Below are positions 18,101 through 26,505 of a stretch of DNA of 64,000 bases, piece by piece. Position numbers and translations under genes: made by a program. The notes under the pieces are model-generated. The model did not search any database and was not told where the DNA came from. It saw only the letters and a program-made list of their open reading frames with translations. The stretch is from NCBI RefSeq assembly GCF_002858765.1, contig NZ_PJRP01000001.1:939366-1003365 (forward strand), given 5' to 3'. The number at the start of each line of letters is the position of its first letter. Position 1 is the stretch's first letter. Origin of the DNA: Cupriavidus pauculus (lineage in GTDB: Bacteria; Pseudomonadota; Gammaproteobacteria; Burkholderiales; Burkholderiaceae).

Positions 18101-21089
18101 GACGGTGGGCCTGGAGCCGGTGCGCGAGATTGCCGAGGCGCTCGAACATCTGCTGTTGCTGCTTGGCCGCCATCCGGTGGTCATGCATCCGGCCGACTTC
18201 CGCCTGCTGGACATGGCCGTCGACCGACTGCGCGCGATGCTGCACCAGTTTGCCGCCGGCATCTGGCCCGATGCCGATGCGCCGCTGTGCCGCGACCTGA
18301 ACGACTTTGGCGAGCGTGCGCTGGTGCGTCCGCGCGCCGCGCTGCCGGCGGCCCAGTCCACCGGCCAGGAAGGCTCGGTATCGCAATTGTTCGGTCAGAA
18401 CCCGACGACGCCGCAGCCGCTGCCCGAGATCGACGCTCACGCGCAGGCGCCCGTGGCGGAATTGCCGCCCGTGAAGCTGACGCCGATCACGTCGCTGCCG
18501 CCGGTGTCGGCGCCGGCGGGCCCGGTACTGACGCCCGTCACGCCGGTGCAGGACGCCGTGGTGATCGCGCTGCCGACCGCGCCGCGCCACGACTCGATCG
18601 CCGTGGCGCACGTCACGCCGGATTCGCCTGAAACGCTGCCCGAGGACACCTCGACCGACACTTCGGCGCTGGACCCGGCGCTGGTTGAGATTTTCCTGGA
18701 GGAAGCCCACGGCGCGCTGCCCGATCTTGGCAAGCTGGTGCGCTCGTGGGAAGCCTCGCCCGACGATGCGCAGCACGGCGGCCTGATCCTGCGCGGCTTG
18801 CACACGCTGAAGGGCAGCGCGCGCATGGCCGGCGCCATGGCGCTGGGCCAGGCGGCCCACGAAATGGAAACGCTGCTGGAAGCCAGCGTGCGCGGCCAGC
18901 GCGTGTCGCCGGACCTGTTCGGCAAGCTGTACGCGTGGTACGACCGCATCCTGGCGCACGTGGACGCGCTGCAGAACGGCCGTCTGCTGCCGGTGGACGA
19001 TGCCGATGTGGTCAACGGCCTGGTGGCTGCGCCTGCCGGCCCTGCCACGCTGGCGGCACCGGCGGAGGCGCTGGATGCTTCGGCGCCGGCCATGCCGCAG
19101 CACGCGATCGTGCCGGTGACGCCGCTGATGCCGGCCAGCCAGGCCGCCTTGCCGAGCGACGCCGATCGCCAGCGCGCCTTGGTACGCGTGCAGGCTCGCG
19201 CGCTGGACACGCTGATCAACGACGCCGGCGAAGTGAGCGCCACGCGCGCGCGCCTGGACAGCGAACTCGAGGCGCTGCGCAGCTACTTGGGCGAACTGAA
19301 CGACAACGTCGCCCGTCTGCGCATGCAGCTGCGCGAGATCGAAATCCAGGCTGAAACGCAGATGGCATCGCGGATCGCCGACCAGCAGCACAACCAGGAA
19401 TTCGATCCGCTGGAGTTCGACCGCTTCACGCGCTTCCAGGAACTGACGCGCATGATGGCCGAGTCGGTGAACGACGTGGCCACCGTGGAGCAGAACTTGC
19501 AGCGCGGCTTTGACCGCGCGTCGGGCGACCTGGCCGCACAGGCGCGGCTGACGCGTGGCCTGCAGCGCGGCCTGATGCAGGCGCGCATGGTGCAGTTTGA
19601 TGCGCTGGCCGAACGCCTGTATCGCGTGGCACGCCAGTCGGCCACCGAGACCGGCAAGGAAGTGCGCCTGCTGATCAAGGGTGGCACCGTGGAAATCGAC
19701 CGCTCGGTGCTGGACCGCATGGCCGGGCCGATCGAGCATCTGATCCGCAACGCCGTGGTGCATGGCATCGAGCCGGCCGACGCGCGCCGTGCGGCGGGCA
19801 AGTCGACCACCGGCGCGCTGACGCTGGAAGTGCAGCAGGAAGGCAACGAAGTGGTGCTGACGTTCTTCGACGACGGCAGCGGCCTGAACCTGCAGCGCAT
19901 TCGCGAGCATGCCGTGGCGCGCCAGCTGATGGCGCCCGACGAGGACGCCAGCGACGCCCGTCTGACCGAAATGATCTTTGCGCCGGGCTTCTCGACCGCC
20001 GACGCGGTGTCCGAACTGGCGGGCCGTGGCGTGGGGATGGACGTGGTGCGTGCCGAAACGGTGGCGCTGGGCGGCCGTATCACGCTGTCGACCGAGACCG
20101 GTCGTGGCACCAGCTTCACGGTGCACCTGCCGCTGACGACGGCGATCACGCAGGTGCTGCTGGTGTCGCTGGGCGGCCGCCTGTTCGCCATGCCGAGCGG
20201 CATGATCGACCAGGTCCACCAGTTGCGCGAGAAGCCGCTGGTGGAGGCCTACAACGCTGGCCGCTTCACCGCCGCCGGTATCGAGGTGCCGTTCTTCTAT
20301 TTCGGTGCGCTGCTTGAGGAAACCGCCGCGATGGCGTCGAGCCGCAAGTATTCGCCGGTGGTTGTGTTGCGCTCCGGTGCCGAACGCGTGGCCGTGCATG
20401 TGGACGACGTGCTAGGCAACCGCGAAGTGGTGGTGAAGCACATCGGCCCGCATCTGGCGCGTATGGAAGGCATTGCCGGTGCGACCACGCTGGGCGATGG
20501 CGAGATCGTGCTGATCTACAACCCGGTGGTGCTGGCCCAGCGCTGGGTGCGCGAGCGCGGCGCCACGGCGCCGGCCACGCCGATGCTGGCCGCGCCGCAA
20601 CATGCCGGCCAGACTGGCGCGGTGGCCGAGTTCATCGGCGCCGGCGCGGCAGTGCCCGTGCAGGGGTTGATGACGCAGCCGACCGTGATGGTGGTGGACG
20701 ATTCGCTGACCGTGCGCAAGGCCAGCCAGCGTCTGCTGACGCGTGCCGGCTACCAGGTGGTGCTGGCTCGCGATGGTGTGGATGCGCTGCGTCAGTTGCA
20801 GGAAGTGATGCCCGACGCGATGCTCGTCGACATCGAGATGCCGAACATGGACGGCTTTGACCTGACGCGGAACGTGCGGGCCGATGCGCGCACCCACCAC
20901 ATGCCGCTGGTCATGATCACGTCGCGCACGGCGGAGAAGCATCGCCGCTATGCGGCGGAGATCGGCGTGAACGTCTACCTGGGCAAGCCGTTCAACGAAG
21001 ACGAACTGCTGCGCACGCTGCAGCAACTGATCGGCGAAAAGGCCGCTGATACGGCATCGTCAGTGGCGCAGATGCTGGGCGAGGCGTAA
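15102..21089 (+). CDS. chpA: hybrid histidine kinase ChpA (CheA/CheY fusion)
   Basis: Giant kinase of about 1995 residues. Three clear histidine phosphotransfer domains carry FHTLKGSSRM (His about 787), AHTLQGSAST (about 993) and LHTLKGSARM (about 1234). An N-terminal stretch, HLHQAAGAVHIVGL near residue 95, looks like a degenerate Hpt. Then come a coiled-coil dimerisation region, the ATPase domain (LIRNAVVHGIE N-box about 1546; FFDDGSGLN; ELAGRGVGMDVVR), a CheW-like domain (QVLLVSLGGRLFAMPSG) and a C-terminal receiver (VVDDSLTVRKAS; Asp about 1910 in LVDIEMPNMDGFD; GKPFNEDELL). An upstream TTG at 15078 is in frame, but ATG 15102 has GGAAC before it. Confidence 0.93.
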   Translation: MSLNSILTSDEAATAASQPHATPDTAAAGVPAAPQRDLSVLAWLAPSLRTALDDAATELGHYVDEIRQTPEALGARDTTSLRLAGQHLHQAAGAVHIVGLRGVDAYCQALRRLLEAVDAGTVAADAAMLAVFRTGVQALAEYVDDLMTGDAEDPLRLFQPYAAALTLLKEDRVHPADLWLEELQMLPGIVLPTRSASAVTRARQRFEAALLKALRLPTPCTETSLLREAWLPLQSALDDVRNHEQDARRTTDTPDRGIWHTLAMVFRALAHGLLPSDLLAKRFAARTHLLVRQYLQGQVRVPQALLNDAVFLLVSTGLTPDGPEDTTPPVVQAAVQVLRVDIARSLQAYRVDPAHVVARADYRQRYYGWLDPIDTRNLQHAATAIERAAADDQSGWELALASLAEAAMPLAQPALQQCLTAAAAYAGRQPAGDALGRGGVALFLARALAMPWRVHGKSGHASAAEFAVRCETLTTCLADPDAAAPAWLAELVQSAGAQAQRTEAVAQVRAQLDSGESWLDTYDRNVARADAGNALDDAAQAFGALLASIERIHGSAALPEGIDDETDAALASVRSVLQRLGVLRETTDHTARIDQLSDIAAELGAVHAFADLLEFGRKQNDAAGDDPFALHTQRHDAAPQGALGVARSAAMDAIRVAATADSPEIQRLRAALQAVSDQAAIDDDAALRRQASEATTQLHAWLAGSESAAERMVVALADPLPAAVAPVTAAPVVASMPVDAAAIDAELLEIFLAEAEEVLGNIATDLAGGMDALRDADVLSRLRRAFHTLKGSSRMVGLNRYGEAAWAVEQVMNLWIAEARESVPELPALLQQAHDQLREWALALLEDPSTLRDIAPLVDAAQALREPGGMATGDAEADPIDSLDALLAQASAPLASVGTRLSAAEPVGLPTATADTADQAGTDDNVLPFRLSGGLADDDEGYKVIGPVRIGLALYNVYLQEADDLLRQFATDLSEWRHENHPCPSELALRVAHTLQGSASTVGLEPVREIAEALEHLLLLLGRHPVVMHPADFRLLDMAVDRLRAMLHQFAAGIWPDADAPLCRDLNDFGERALVRPRAALPAAQSTGQEGSVSQLFGQNPTTPQPLPEIDAHAQAPVAELPPVKLTPITSLPPVSAPAGPVLTPVTPVQDAVVIALPTAPRHDSIAVAHVTPDSPETLPEDTSTDTSALDPALVEIFLEEAHGALPDLGKLVRSWEASPDDAQHGGLILRGLHTLKGSARMAGAMALGQAAHEMETLLEASVRGQRVSPDLFGKLYAWYDRILAHVDALQNGRLLPVDDADVVNGLVAAPAGPATLAAPAEALDASAPAMPQHAIVPVTPLMPASQAALPSDADRQRALVRVQARALDTLINDAGEVSATRARLDSELEALRSYLGELNDNVARLRMQLREIEIQAETQMASRIADQQHNQEFDPLEFDRFTRFQELTRMMAESVNDVATVEQNLQRGFDRASGDLAAQARLTRGLQRGLMQARMVQFDALAERLYRVARQSATETGKEVRLLIKGGTVEIDRSVLDRMAGPIEHLIRNAVVHGIEPADARRAAGKSTTGALTLEVQQEGNEVVLTFFDDGSGLNLQRIREHAVARQLMAPDEDASDARLTEMIFAPGFSTADAVSELAGRGVGMDVVRAETVALGGRITLSTETGRGTSFTVHLPLTTAITQVLLVSLGGRLFAMPSGMIDQVHQLREKPLVEAYNAGRFTAAGIEVPFFYFGALLEETAAMASSRKYSPVVVLRSGAERVAVHVDDVLGNREVVVKHIGPHLARMEGIAGATTLGDGEIVLIYNPVVLAQRWVRERGATAPATPMLAAPQHAGQTGAVAEFIGAGAAVPVQGLMTQPTVMVVDDSLTVRKASQRLLTRAGYQVVLARDGVDALRQLQEVMPDAMLVDIEMPNMDGFDLTRNVRADARTHHMPLVMITSRTAEKHRRYAAEIGVNVYLGKPFNEDELLRTLQQLIGEKAADTASSVAQMLGEA

Positions 21090-21109
21090 GCTGGTATCGC
21101 CCTGTGTTT

Positions 21110-21142
21110 GCTCCCCTCTCCCGCCTTGCGGGAGAGGGGAGC
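21110..21142. terminator. perfect hairpin between chpA and a convergent MFS gene
   Basis: A perfect 15-bp inverted repeat (GCTCCCCTCTCCCGC, 21110-21124, with its complement 21128-21142) and 3-base loop lies between two convergent stop codons (21089 and 21157). No U run, but position and stability suggest a two-way terminator. Its core CCTCTCCCG...CGGGAGAGG is shared with the hairpin at 55122-55148, so it may be a dispersed intergenic palindrome. Confidence 0.65.
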
Positions 21143-21156
21143 CCCCCAACTTCCAA

Positions 21157-22470
21157 TCAATCTCTCTTTGGATTCACCATCTTCGCCGGAACCGACAGCG
21201 CCAGTGCCGCGCCCACCACCATGCAGGCGGCCAGCAGGTACATGCCCGAGTCGGTGCTGTGGGTCATGTCCTTGAGCCAGCCCACCGCGTAGGGGCTGAT
21301 AAAGCCCGCCAGGTTCCCCAGCGAATTAATCAGTGCAATGCCCGCGGCGGCGCCCGTGCCGGCCAGGAAAGCCGTCGGCAGGCTCCAGAACAGCGGCAGC
21401 GTGGTCAGGATGCCGATGGTGGCCAGCGTCAGCGCCACCATGGCCATCGTGGTATCGCCATGCCACTGCACCGACAGCACCAGACCCAGTGCGCCGAGCA
21501 GGGCCGGCACGGCGATGTGCCAGCGGCGCTCGCCCCGGCGGTCGGCGCTCTGCGCGAACAGGATCATGCCGACCACGGCGCAGCCGTACGGAATGGCGGT
21601 GAGCAGGCCCACGTCGAGTGCCCCCTTCACGCCGGTCTGCTTGATGATCGTCGGCAGCCAGAAACTCACACCGTACAGGCCCATCACGAAGCTGAAGTAG
21701 ATCGCGCTCATCAGCCAGACGCGGGGGCTCGACAATACCTGCGTGATGGGCGGATCTTCCTTGTGCTGGTCCTCGGCCGCGATATTGCGTTGGAGCAGTG
21801 TCTTTTCATCGTCGTTCAGCCACTTGGCGTGGACGATGCGGTCGTCCAGGTACAGCAGCACCCAGATACCGACCAGGATCGACGGGATGCCTTCCACCAG
21901 GAACATCCATTGCCAGCCGGCCCAGCCGTTGTGGCCGTCGAATGACTGCATGATCCAGCCCGACAGCGGCCCGCCGATCACGCCCGACAGCGCGATGGCC
22001 GTCATGAAGAACGTGGTGGTGCGCCCGCGCCGGCTGGCGGGATACCAGTAGGTCAGGTACAGGATGATGCCCGGGAAGAAGCCGGCTTCGGCGATGCCCA
22101 GCAGGAAGCGCAGCACGTAGAACATCGTCGGCGTGGTGACGAACATCATGGCCGCCGAAATCAGGCCCCACGTGATCATGATCCGGGCGATCCAGATGCG
22201 CGCGCCCACCTTGTGCAGGATCACGTTGCTCGGCACCTCGAACAGGAAGTAGCCGATGAAGAAGATGCCGGCGCCCAGCCCGTAGATGGTTTCGCTGAAC
22301 TGCAGGTCGTTGAGCATCTGCAGCTTGGCAAAGCCCACGTTGACGCGGTCCAGATACGCCACGACGTAGCAGAGCAGCAGGAACGGCACCAGGCGCCAAG
22401 TGACCTTGCGGTAGGTAGCGTCCTCGAAGCCGGCGTCGCGCGCGCCGGTATTGACTGCGGTGGTTGTCAT
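21157..22470 (-). CDS. MFS transporter, anion:cation symporter family
   Basis: Carrier of 437 residues with 12 predicted helices. The start (TWRLVPFLLLCYVVAYLDRV, NVGFAKLQMLNDLQFSET) is the hallmark of the ACS family that moves organic anions such as hexuronates, tartrate, phthalate or aromatic acids; SNVILHKVGARIWIARIMIT is the motif-A loop. It is the last gene of an operon with an aldehyde dehydrogenase and a short-chain dehydrogenase, so it probably imports their precursor. GAGGAGA precedes the ATG. Confidence 0.88.
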   Translation of the reverse strand: MTTTAVNTGARDAGFEDATYRKVTWRLVPFLLLCYVVAYLDRVNVGFAKLQMLNDLQFSETIYGLGAGIFFIGYFLFEVPSNVILHKVGARIWIARIMITWGLISAAMMFVTTPTMFYVLRFLLGIAEAGFFPGIILYLTYWYPASRRGRTTTFFMTAIALSGVIGGPLSGWIMQSFDGHNGWAGWQWMFLVEGIPSILVGIWVLLYLDDRIVHAKWLNDDEKTLLQRNIAAEDQHKEDPPITQVLSSPRVWLMSAIYFSFVMGLYGVSFWLPTIIKQTGVKGALDVGLLTAIPYGCAVVGMILFAQSADRRGERRWHIAVPALLGALGLVLSVQWHGDTTMAMVALTLATIGILTTLPLFWSLPTAFLAGTGAAAGIALINSLGNLAGFISPYAVGWLKDMTHSTDSGMYLLAACMVVGAALALSVPAKMVNPKRD

Positions 22471-22547
22471 CGGTGTCTCCTCATTGGGTCTTGTAGTAGT
22501 ACGACGTTACCGCGGGTTGGAAAGCAAATCGGCGAGGGATCGGCGGG

Positions 22548-23309
22548 CTAGACGCAGCGCCCGCCATCCACCTCGATGCAGGTGCCGGTGATGAAGCTGG
22601 CGTCGTCCGATGCCAGGTACAGGCAGGCGTTGGCCACATCCCGCGGTGTGGACATGCGCCCCATGGGGATGGTCGCCAGAAACCTGGCGCGGTTCTCGGG
22701 GGTATCGGGTACGCCCATGAACTGCTCCAGCAGGCCCGTGGCACCGATCACCGGATTCACACAGTTAACGCGGATATTGTCGGGGCCCAGTTCGGCGGCC
22801 ATGGCCTTGCTGGCCACGATGACGGCGCCCTTGCTGCCGTTGTACCAGACCAGCCCGGGGCGCGGGCGGATGCCTGCCGTCGAGGCCACGTTGACGAAGT
22901 TGCCGCCGCCACGCTGGCGGAAGTGCGGGATGAAGTGGTGCGCCGACCAGTAGATGCTCTTCACGTTGACCGCGTAGACGCGGTCGAACTCTTCCTCGGT
23001 GACTTCCAGGATCGGCTTGTTGCGATGGGTGGTGCCGGCGTTGTTGACCACGCAGTGGACGTCGCCGAAGGCGGTCAGCGTGGCATCGCGCATCGCGGCC
23101 ACGTCGTCGCCCTGCGATACGTCGGCGCGTACCGCGTCCGCCTTGCCGCCCGCGTCACGAATGGCCGCGGCCACGCGATGGGCAGCGTCGAGGTTCAGGT
23201 CGGCCACCATCACGCTTGCACCTTCCCGCGCGAACGTATGAGCGATGCCTTCCCCAAAGCCCGAGCCGCCGCCCGTCACTACCGCTACCTTGCCAGCCAG
23301 TCTGGTCAT
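22548..23309 (-). CDS. short-chain dehydrogenase/reductase (glucose-1-dehydrogenase-like)
   Basis: Classical SDR oxidoreductase of 253 residues. The cofactor motif VVTGGGSGFGEGIA is at the N-terminus, NNAG (VVNNAGTTHR) near residue 89, the catalytic serine in FVNVASTAGI (about 140), YNGSK with the catalytic Tyr/Lys (about 155-159), and the usual C-terminal GTCIEVDGGR. VADLNLD at the end of beta-2 suggests NAD preference. The substrate cannot be read from sequence; with the neighbouring aldehyde dehydrogenase it may oxidise an alcohol to the aldehyde. Middle gene of a four-gene operon. Confidence 0.9.
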   Translation of the reverse strand: MTRLAGKVAVVTGGGSGFGEGIAHTFAREGASVMVADLNLDAAHRVAAAIRDAGGKADAVRADVSQGDDVAAMRDATLTAFGDVHCVVNNAGTTHRNKPILEVTEEEFDRVYAVNVKSIYWSAHHFIPHFRQRGGGNFVNVASTAGIRPRPGLVWYNGSKGAVIVASKAMAAELGPDNIRVNCVNPVIGATGLLEQFMGVPDTPENRARFLATIPMGRMSTPRDVANACLYLASDDASFITGTCIEVDGGRCV

Positions 23310-23382
23310 TGCCTTGTCTCCAGTTGGTGAAGCCCGGCGCGGTCTGTTGCCGCACTACGGGCGGAACATCGGAATTATCGAA

Positions 23383-23622
23383 TCAGTGGAAGGGGCCTTT
23401 GTTCTGCAGGGCGTTGGCCACCATCATGATGCCCAGCAGGAAGGGCAGGGCCACGTAGAGGCACCAGTGGACGCGGTCGCCTACGGTGTCGCCCCACTTG
23501 CGCTTGAATACCTGCAGGCGGGGCATGCCGGACGGATTGGTGGCGCGCTTGTTGCGCACGTGCCAGGCCATCCAGAAAAAGAAGATGGCGAACGTGACCG
23601 ATAGAAAGTTGATGCTACCCAT
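23383..23622 (-). CDS. small two-helix membrane protein
   Basis: Protein of 79 residues with two hydrophobic segments (INFLSVTFAIFFFWMAWHV near the start; VHWCLYVALPFLLGIMMVA near the end) separated by a basic loop (NKRATNPSGMPRLQVFKRKW). Its ATG overlaps the stop of the aldehyde dehydrogenase gene by 8 bases, so translation is probably coupled. I do not recognise a family. It could be a small subunit or anchor for the dehydrogenases or help the MFS carrier. Confidence 0.75.
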   Translation of the reverse strand: MGSINFLSVTFAIFFFWMAWHVRNKRATNPSGMPRLQVFKRKWGDTVGDRVHWCLYVALPFLLGIMMVANALQNKGPFH

Positions 23623-25051
23623 GTTGAATGGCGATGGTTTTCAGAGTGGTGAATCCGTACAGGGCCTCGAAGCCCTTCTCGCGGCCATAGCCCGACTGGC
23701 CTGTGCCGCCGAACGGCAGCTCGACGCCGCCGCCGGCGCCATAGTTGTTGATGAAGACCTGGCCGGCCCGCAGCTTGCGCGCCAGCCGCATCTGGCGGCC
23801 GCCGTCGCGCGTCCAGACACCGGCCACCAGCCCGTACGCGGTGCCGTTGGCCAGGCGGATGGCCTCGTCCTCGGTATCGAACGGCATGGCGGCCAGCAGC
23901 GGGCCGAAGACTTCTTCCTGGGCCAGCCGGTGCGTGTCGGGCACGTCGCGGAACAGCATCGGCACCTGGTAGAAGCCGGACTCCGGCGCATCGCCCACGA
24001 TCTGGCCCTGCGCCATCACCGAGATGCCGGCGTGCTGGGCATCGGACACGAAGTCCCATACGCGTTGCTGCTGCTTGCGGCTGATCAGCGGGCCGCATTC
24101 GAGATCAAGTTCCGACGGGCCGACGCGCAGCGCCTCGAACACGCCGGACAGGCGGTCGAGCAGGGCCTCGTAGACGGGCCGCTCCACCAGCAGGCGGCTG
24201 CCGGCCGAGCAGGTCTGGCCCGCATTCTGCACGATGCCGTTGACCACCACGGGCAGGAGCGCGTCCAGGTCGGCATCGGCAAAGACCACCTGCGGCGACT
24301 TGCCACCCAGTTCCAGCGTCACCGGCACGTGGTTCTCGGACGCCAGTTGCGATACGAGCTTGCCGGTCTGCGGCGACCCCGTGAACGAAATATGGTTGAT
24401 GCCCGGATGACGGGCCAGCGCCGCGCCGGCCTCGTGGCCGTAGCCAGTGACGATGTTCAGCGCGCCTTCCGGCAGCCCCGCTTCGGCGGCCAGTTCGGCC
24501 ACGCGCAGGATCGACAGGCAGGCGTCCTCGGCCGGTTTGACCACGCAGGCATTGCCGGTGGCCAGCGCCGCGCCCACGCTACGGCCAAAGATCTGCAGCG
24601 GGTAGTTCCACGGGATGATGTGGCCGGTCACGCCATGCGGTTCACGCACGGTGAGTACCGTGTAGCCGGTGGTGTAGGGAATGGTCTCGCCGTGCAGCTT
24701 GTCGGCCGCGCCGGCGTAGAACTCGAAATAGCGGGCCACCGCGCGGGCATCGGCGCGGGCCTGACGCAGCGGCTTGCCGGTGTCGCGCGCCTCCAGCGCG
24801 GTCAGTTCGTCTTCGTGCTCGATCAGCTTGAACGCCAGGCGGTTCAGTAGGCGCACGCGGTCGGCCGGGTTCATCACGCCCCATTCGCCCTCGAAGGCCT
24901 GGCGGGCGGCGCGCACGGCCACGCTGATATCGGTGGCATTGCCGCGCGCGATCTCGGCGAACGGCTCGCCGCTGGACGGGTCGAACACCTTGATGCGCAG
25001 GCCGGAATCGGGGGCGATCAGGCGATTGGCGACGAAATGCTGGGCATGCAT
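23615..25051 (-). CDS. NAD(P)-dependent aldehyde dehydrogenase
   Basis: ALDH-superfamily enzyme of 478 residues, first gene of the operon. Visible motifs: GHIIPWNYPLQIFGRSVGAA (Asn of the oxyanion hole), SFTGSPQTGKLVSQL (cofactor binding), VTLELGGKSPQVVFADAD with the general base Glu, QNAGQTCSAGSRLLV with the nucleophile Cys, and EVFGPLLAAMPFDTEDEAIR. It most resembles betaine/gamma-aminobutyraldehyde-type dehydrogenases. GGAGA lies 6 bases before the ATG at 25051. Downstream partners are the small membrane protein, SDR and MFS carrier. Confidence 0.92.
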   Translation of the reverse strand: MHAQHFVANRLIAPDSGLRIKVFDPSSGEPFAEIARGNATDISVAVRAARQAFEGEWGVMNPADRVRLLNRLAFKLIEHEDELTALEARDTGKPLRQARADARAVARYFEFYAGAADKLHGETIPYTTGYTVLTVREPHGVTGHIIPWNYPLQIFGRSVGAALATGNACVVKPAEDACLSILRVAELAAEAGLPEGALNIVTGYGHEAGAALARHPGINHISFTGSPQTGKLVSQLASENHVPVTLELGGKSPQVVFADADLDALLPVVVNGIVQNAGQTCSAGSRLLVERPVYEALLDRLSGVFEALRVGPSELDLECGPLISRKQQQRVWDFVSDAQHAGISVMAQGQIVGDAPESGFYQVPMLFRDVPDTHRLAQEEVFGPLLAAMPFDTEDEAIRLANGTAYGLVAGVWTRDGGRQMRLARKLRAGQVFINNYGAGGGVELPFGGTGQSGYGREKGFEALYGFTTLKTIAIQHG

Positions 25052-25235
25052 GCAGGTCTCCAAGGCTCCGGTTATGGAGCAAATGCTGAAATCGGGAATG
25101 CCGCATTATCGCGCACCGCGCCGGGCACGCAAGGCATTACACGTCACATGTCGCTGCGGCGGCTGTCAGGCTGCGGTCAGGGCCGACCCGCTATAATGCC
25201 GCCCATCCCATTCCACAGGTATTCGGAGAACTCGC

Positions 25236-25763
25236 ATGAGCTTCAACCTCGTCTCCCCGGGCAAGGACCTTCCCAACGATTTCAACGTCATCATCGAGAT
25301 CTCCGCGCAAAGCGATCCGGTGAAGTACGAGGCCGACAAGGAAACCGGCCTGCTGTTCGTGGACCGTTTCATTGGCACGGGCATGCGCTACCCGGCCAAC
25401 TACGGCTTCATCCCGCAGACGCTGTCGGGCGACGGCGACCCGGTGGACGTGCTGGTGCTGACCCCCTTCCCGATCCTGGCCGGTGCCGTCGTGCGCTGCC
25501 GCGCCCTGGGCATGCTGAAGATGACCGACGAGTCGGGCGTGGACGCCAAGCTGGTGGCCGTGCCGGTGGACAAGCTGAGCCCCGCCACCGCCCACATCAA
25601 GGGCCTGTCGGACGTGGCGCAAAATACGCTCGACCAGATCAAGCACTTCTTTGAGCACTACAAGGCACTCGAAGCAGGCAAGTGGGTCAAGGTCGAAGGC
25701 TGGGCCGGCATCGAGGAAGCCCACAAGGAAATCACCGACGGCGTGGCGAACTTCAAGAAGTAA
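25236..25763 (+). CDS. ppa: inorganic pyrophosphatase
   Basis: Soluble family I pyrophosphatase of 175 residues, hydrolysing PPi to drive biosynthesis. The signature GDGDPVDVLVL contains the metal-binding aspartates, with YEADKETGLLFVDRFIGTGM, RYPANYGFIPQTLSG and the C-terminal FFEHYKALEAGKWVKVEGW typical of bacterial Ppa. GGAG lies before the ATG. It is followed by a strong intrinsic terminator. Confidence 0.97.
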   Translation: MSFNLVSPGKDLPNDFNVIIEISAQSDPVKYEADKETGLLFVDRFIGTGMRYPANYGFIPQTLSGDGDPVDVLVLTPFPILAGAVVRCRALGMLKMTDESGVDAKLVAVPVDKLSPATAHIKGLSDVAQNTLDQIKHFFEHYKALEAGKWVKVEGWAGIEEAHKEITDGVANFKK

Positions 25764-25788
25764 TCGCGTCGCTGGCCGATGGCCGAGG

Positions 25789-25816
25789 AAAACCCCGCCC
25801 GATGGCGGGGTTTTTT
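25789..25816 (+). terminator. intrinsic terminator after ppa
   Basis: The stem ACCCCGCC/GGCGGGGT (within 25789-25810) with a CGAT loop is followed by a run of six T at 25811-25816. A-rich upstream and T-rich downstream arms extend the stem. Confidence 0.92.
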
Positions 25817-25901
25817 GTTGGGGGTGATGATCGGCGGCAAGGCCAGATGCCGGACCCCAGGGCTAAGCTTCCGGCCATTCCCCACAAGAAATGGAGTACC
25901 G

Positions 25902-26480
25902 ATGCCTGCTCACAAAGGCACAGCAGCCGCGCTTGAAGCGGCTCCATTCGCGCGCCATGACGCCGTGGCTATTGCGTTTCACTGGCTGATGTTCGTGCTG
26001 GTGGCCGTGGCGTACGCCGCGATCGAACTGCGCGGCTTTACCGGCAAGGGCACCACCGCGCGCATGGTTGTCATGGACGTCCACGAGTGGGCGGGCGTGC
26101 TGGTCCTGGCGCTGATCGTTCCGCGCCTGATCTGGCGTGCGGTACGCGGCGCCCCGGCGCCGGAACCCTATGGGCGCTTGGGCCAACTGGCCGGCGCGGC
26201 CGTGCATGGCCTGCTGTACCTGTTCCTGCTGGCGCAGCCGATCCTTGGCGTCCTGATGATAAATGCGGGCGGACATGCGCTGACGGTGCCCGGCCTCGGT
26301 ATCGACCTGCCGTCGCTGATCGCGCGCGACGCGGCGCTCAAGGACTTGCTGGGCGAGATCCACGAGACGGTTGGCAACGCCTTCTATCTGGTGATCGGCC
26401 TGCATGCGATGGCTGCGCTGTTCCACCACTACATGCTGGGCGACAACACGTTGCGGCGGATGCTGCCGCGCCGGAAATAG
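25902..26480 (+). CDS. cytochrome b561 family protein
   Basis: Di-haem membrane electron carrier of 192 residues of the bacterial CybB type. Four hydrophobic helices carry histidines at expected places: AIAFHWLMFVLVAVAYAAI, DVHEWAGVLVLALIVPRLIW, AAVHGLLYLFLLAQPILGVL and AFYLVIGLHAMAALFHHYML. ALKDLLGEIHETVGN precedes the last helix. The start is ATG 25902 with GGAG 7 bases before it. Probably transfers electrons from the quinone pool or to superoxide; the exact role is not evident from context. Confidence 0.9.
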   Translation: MPAHKGTAAALEAAPFARHDAVAIAFHWLMFVLVAVAYAAIELRGFTGKGTTARMVVMDVHEWAGVLVLALIVPRLIWRAVRGAPAPEPYGRLGQLAGAAVHGLLYLFLLAQPILGVLMINAGGHALTVPGLGIDLPSLIARDAALKDLLGEIHETVGNAFYLVIGLHAMAALFHHYMLGDNTLRRMLPRRK

Positions 26481-26505
26481 GCACCCCGGGGGCTGGGGCG
26501 GCGCT

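Noticed and set aside
17343..20399. 1018-codon frame antisense to chpA
   Set aside because: Histidine/arginine-rich shadow of chpA; ChpA motifs on the + strand are decisive.
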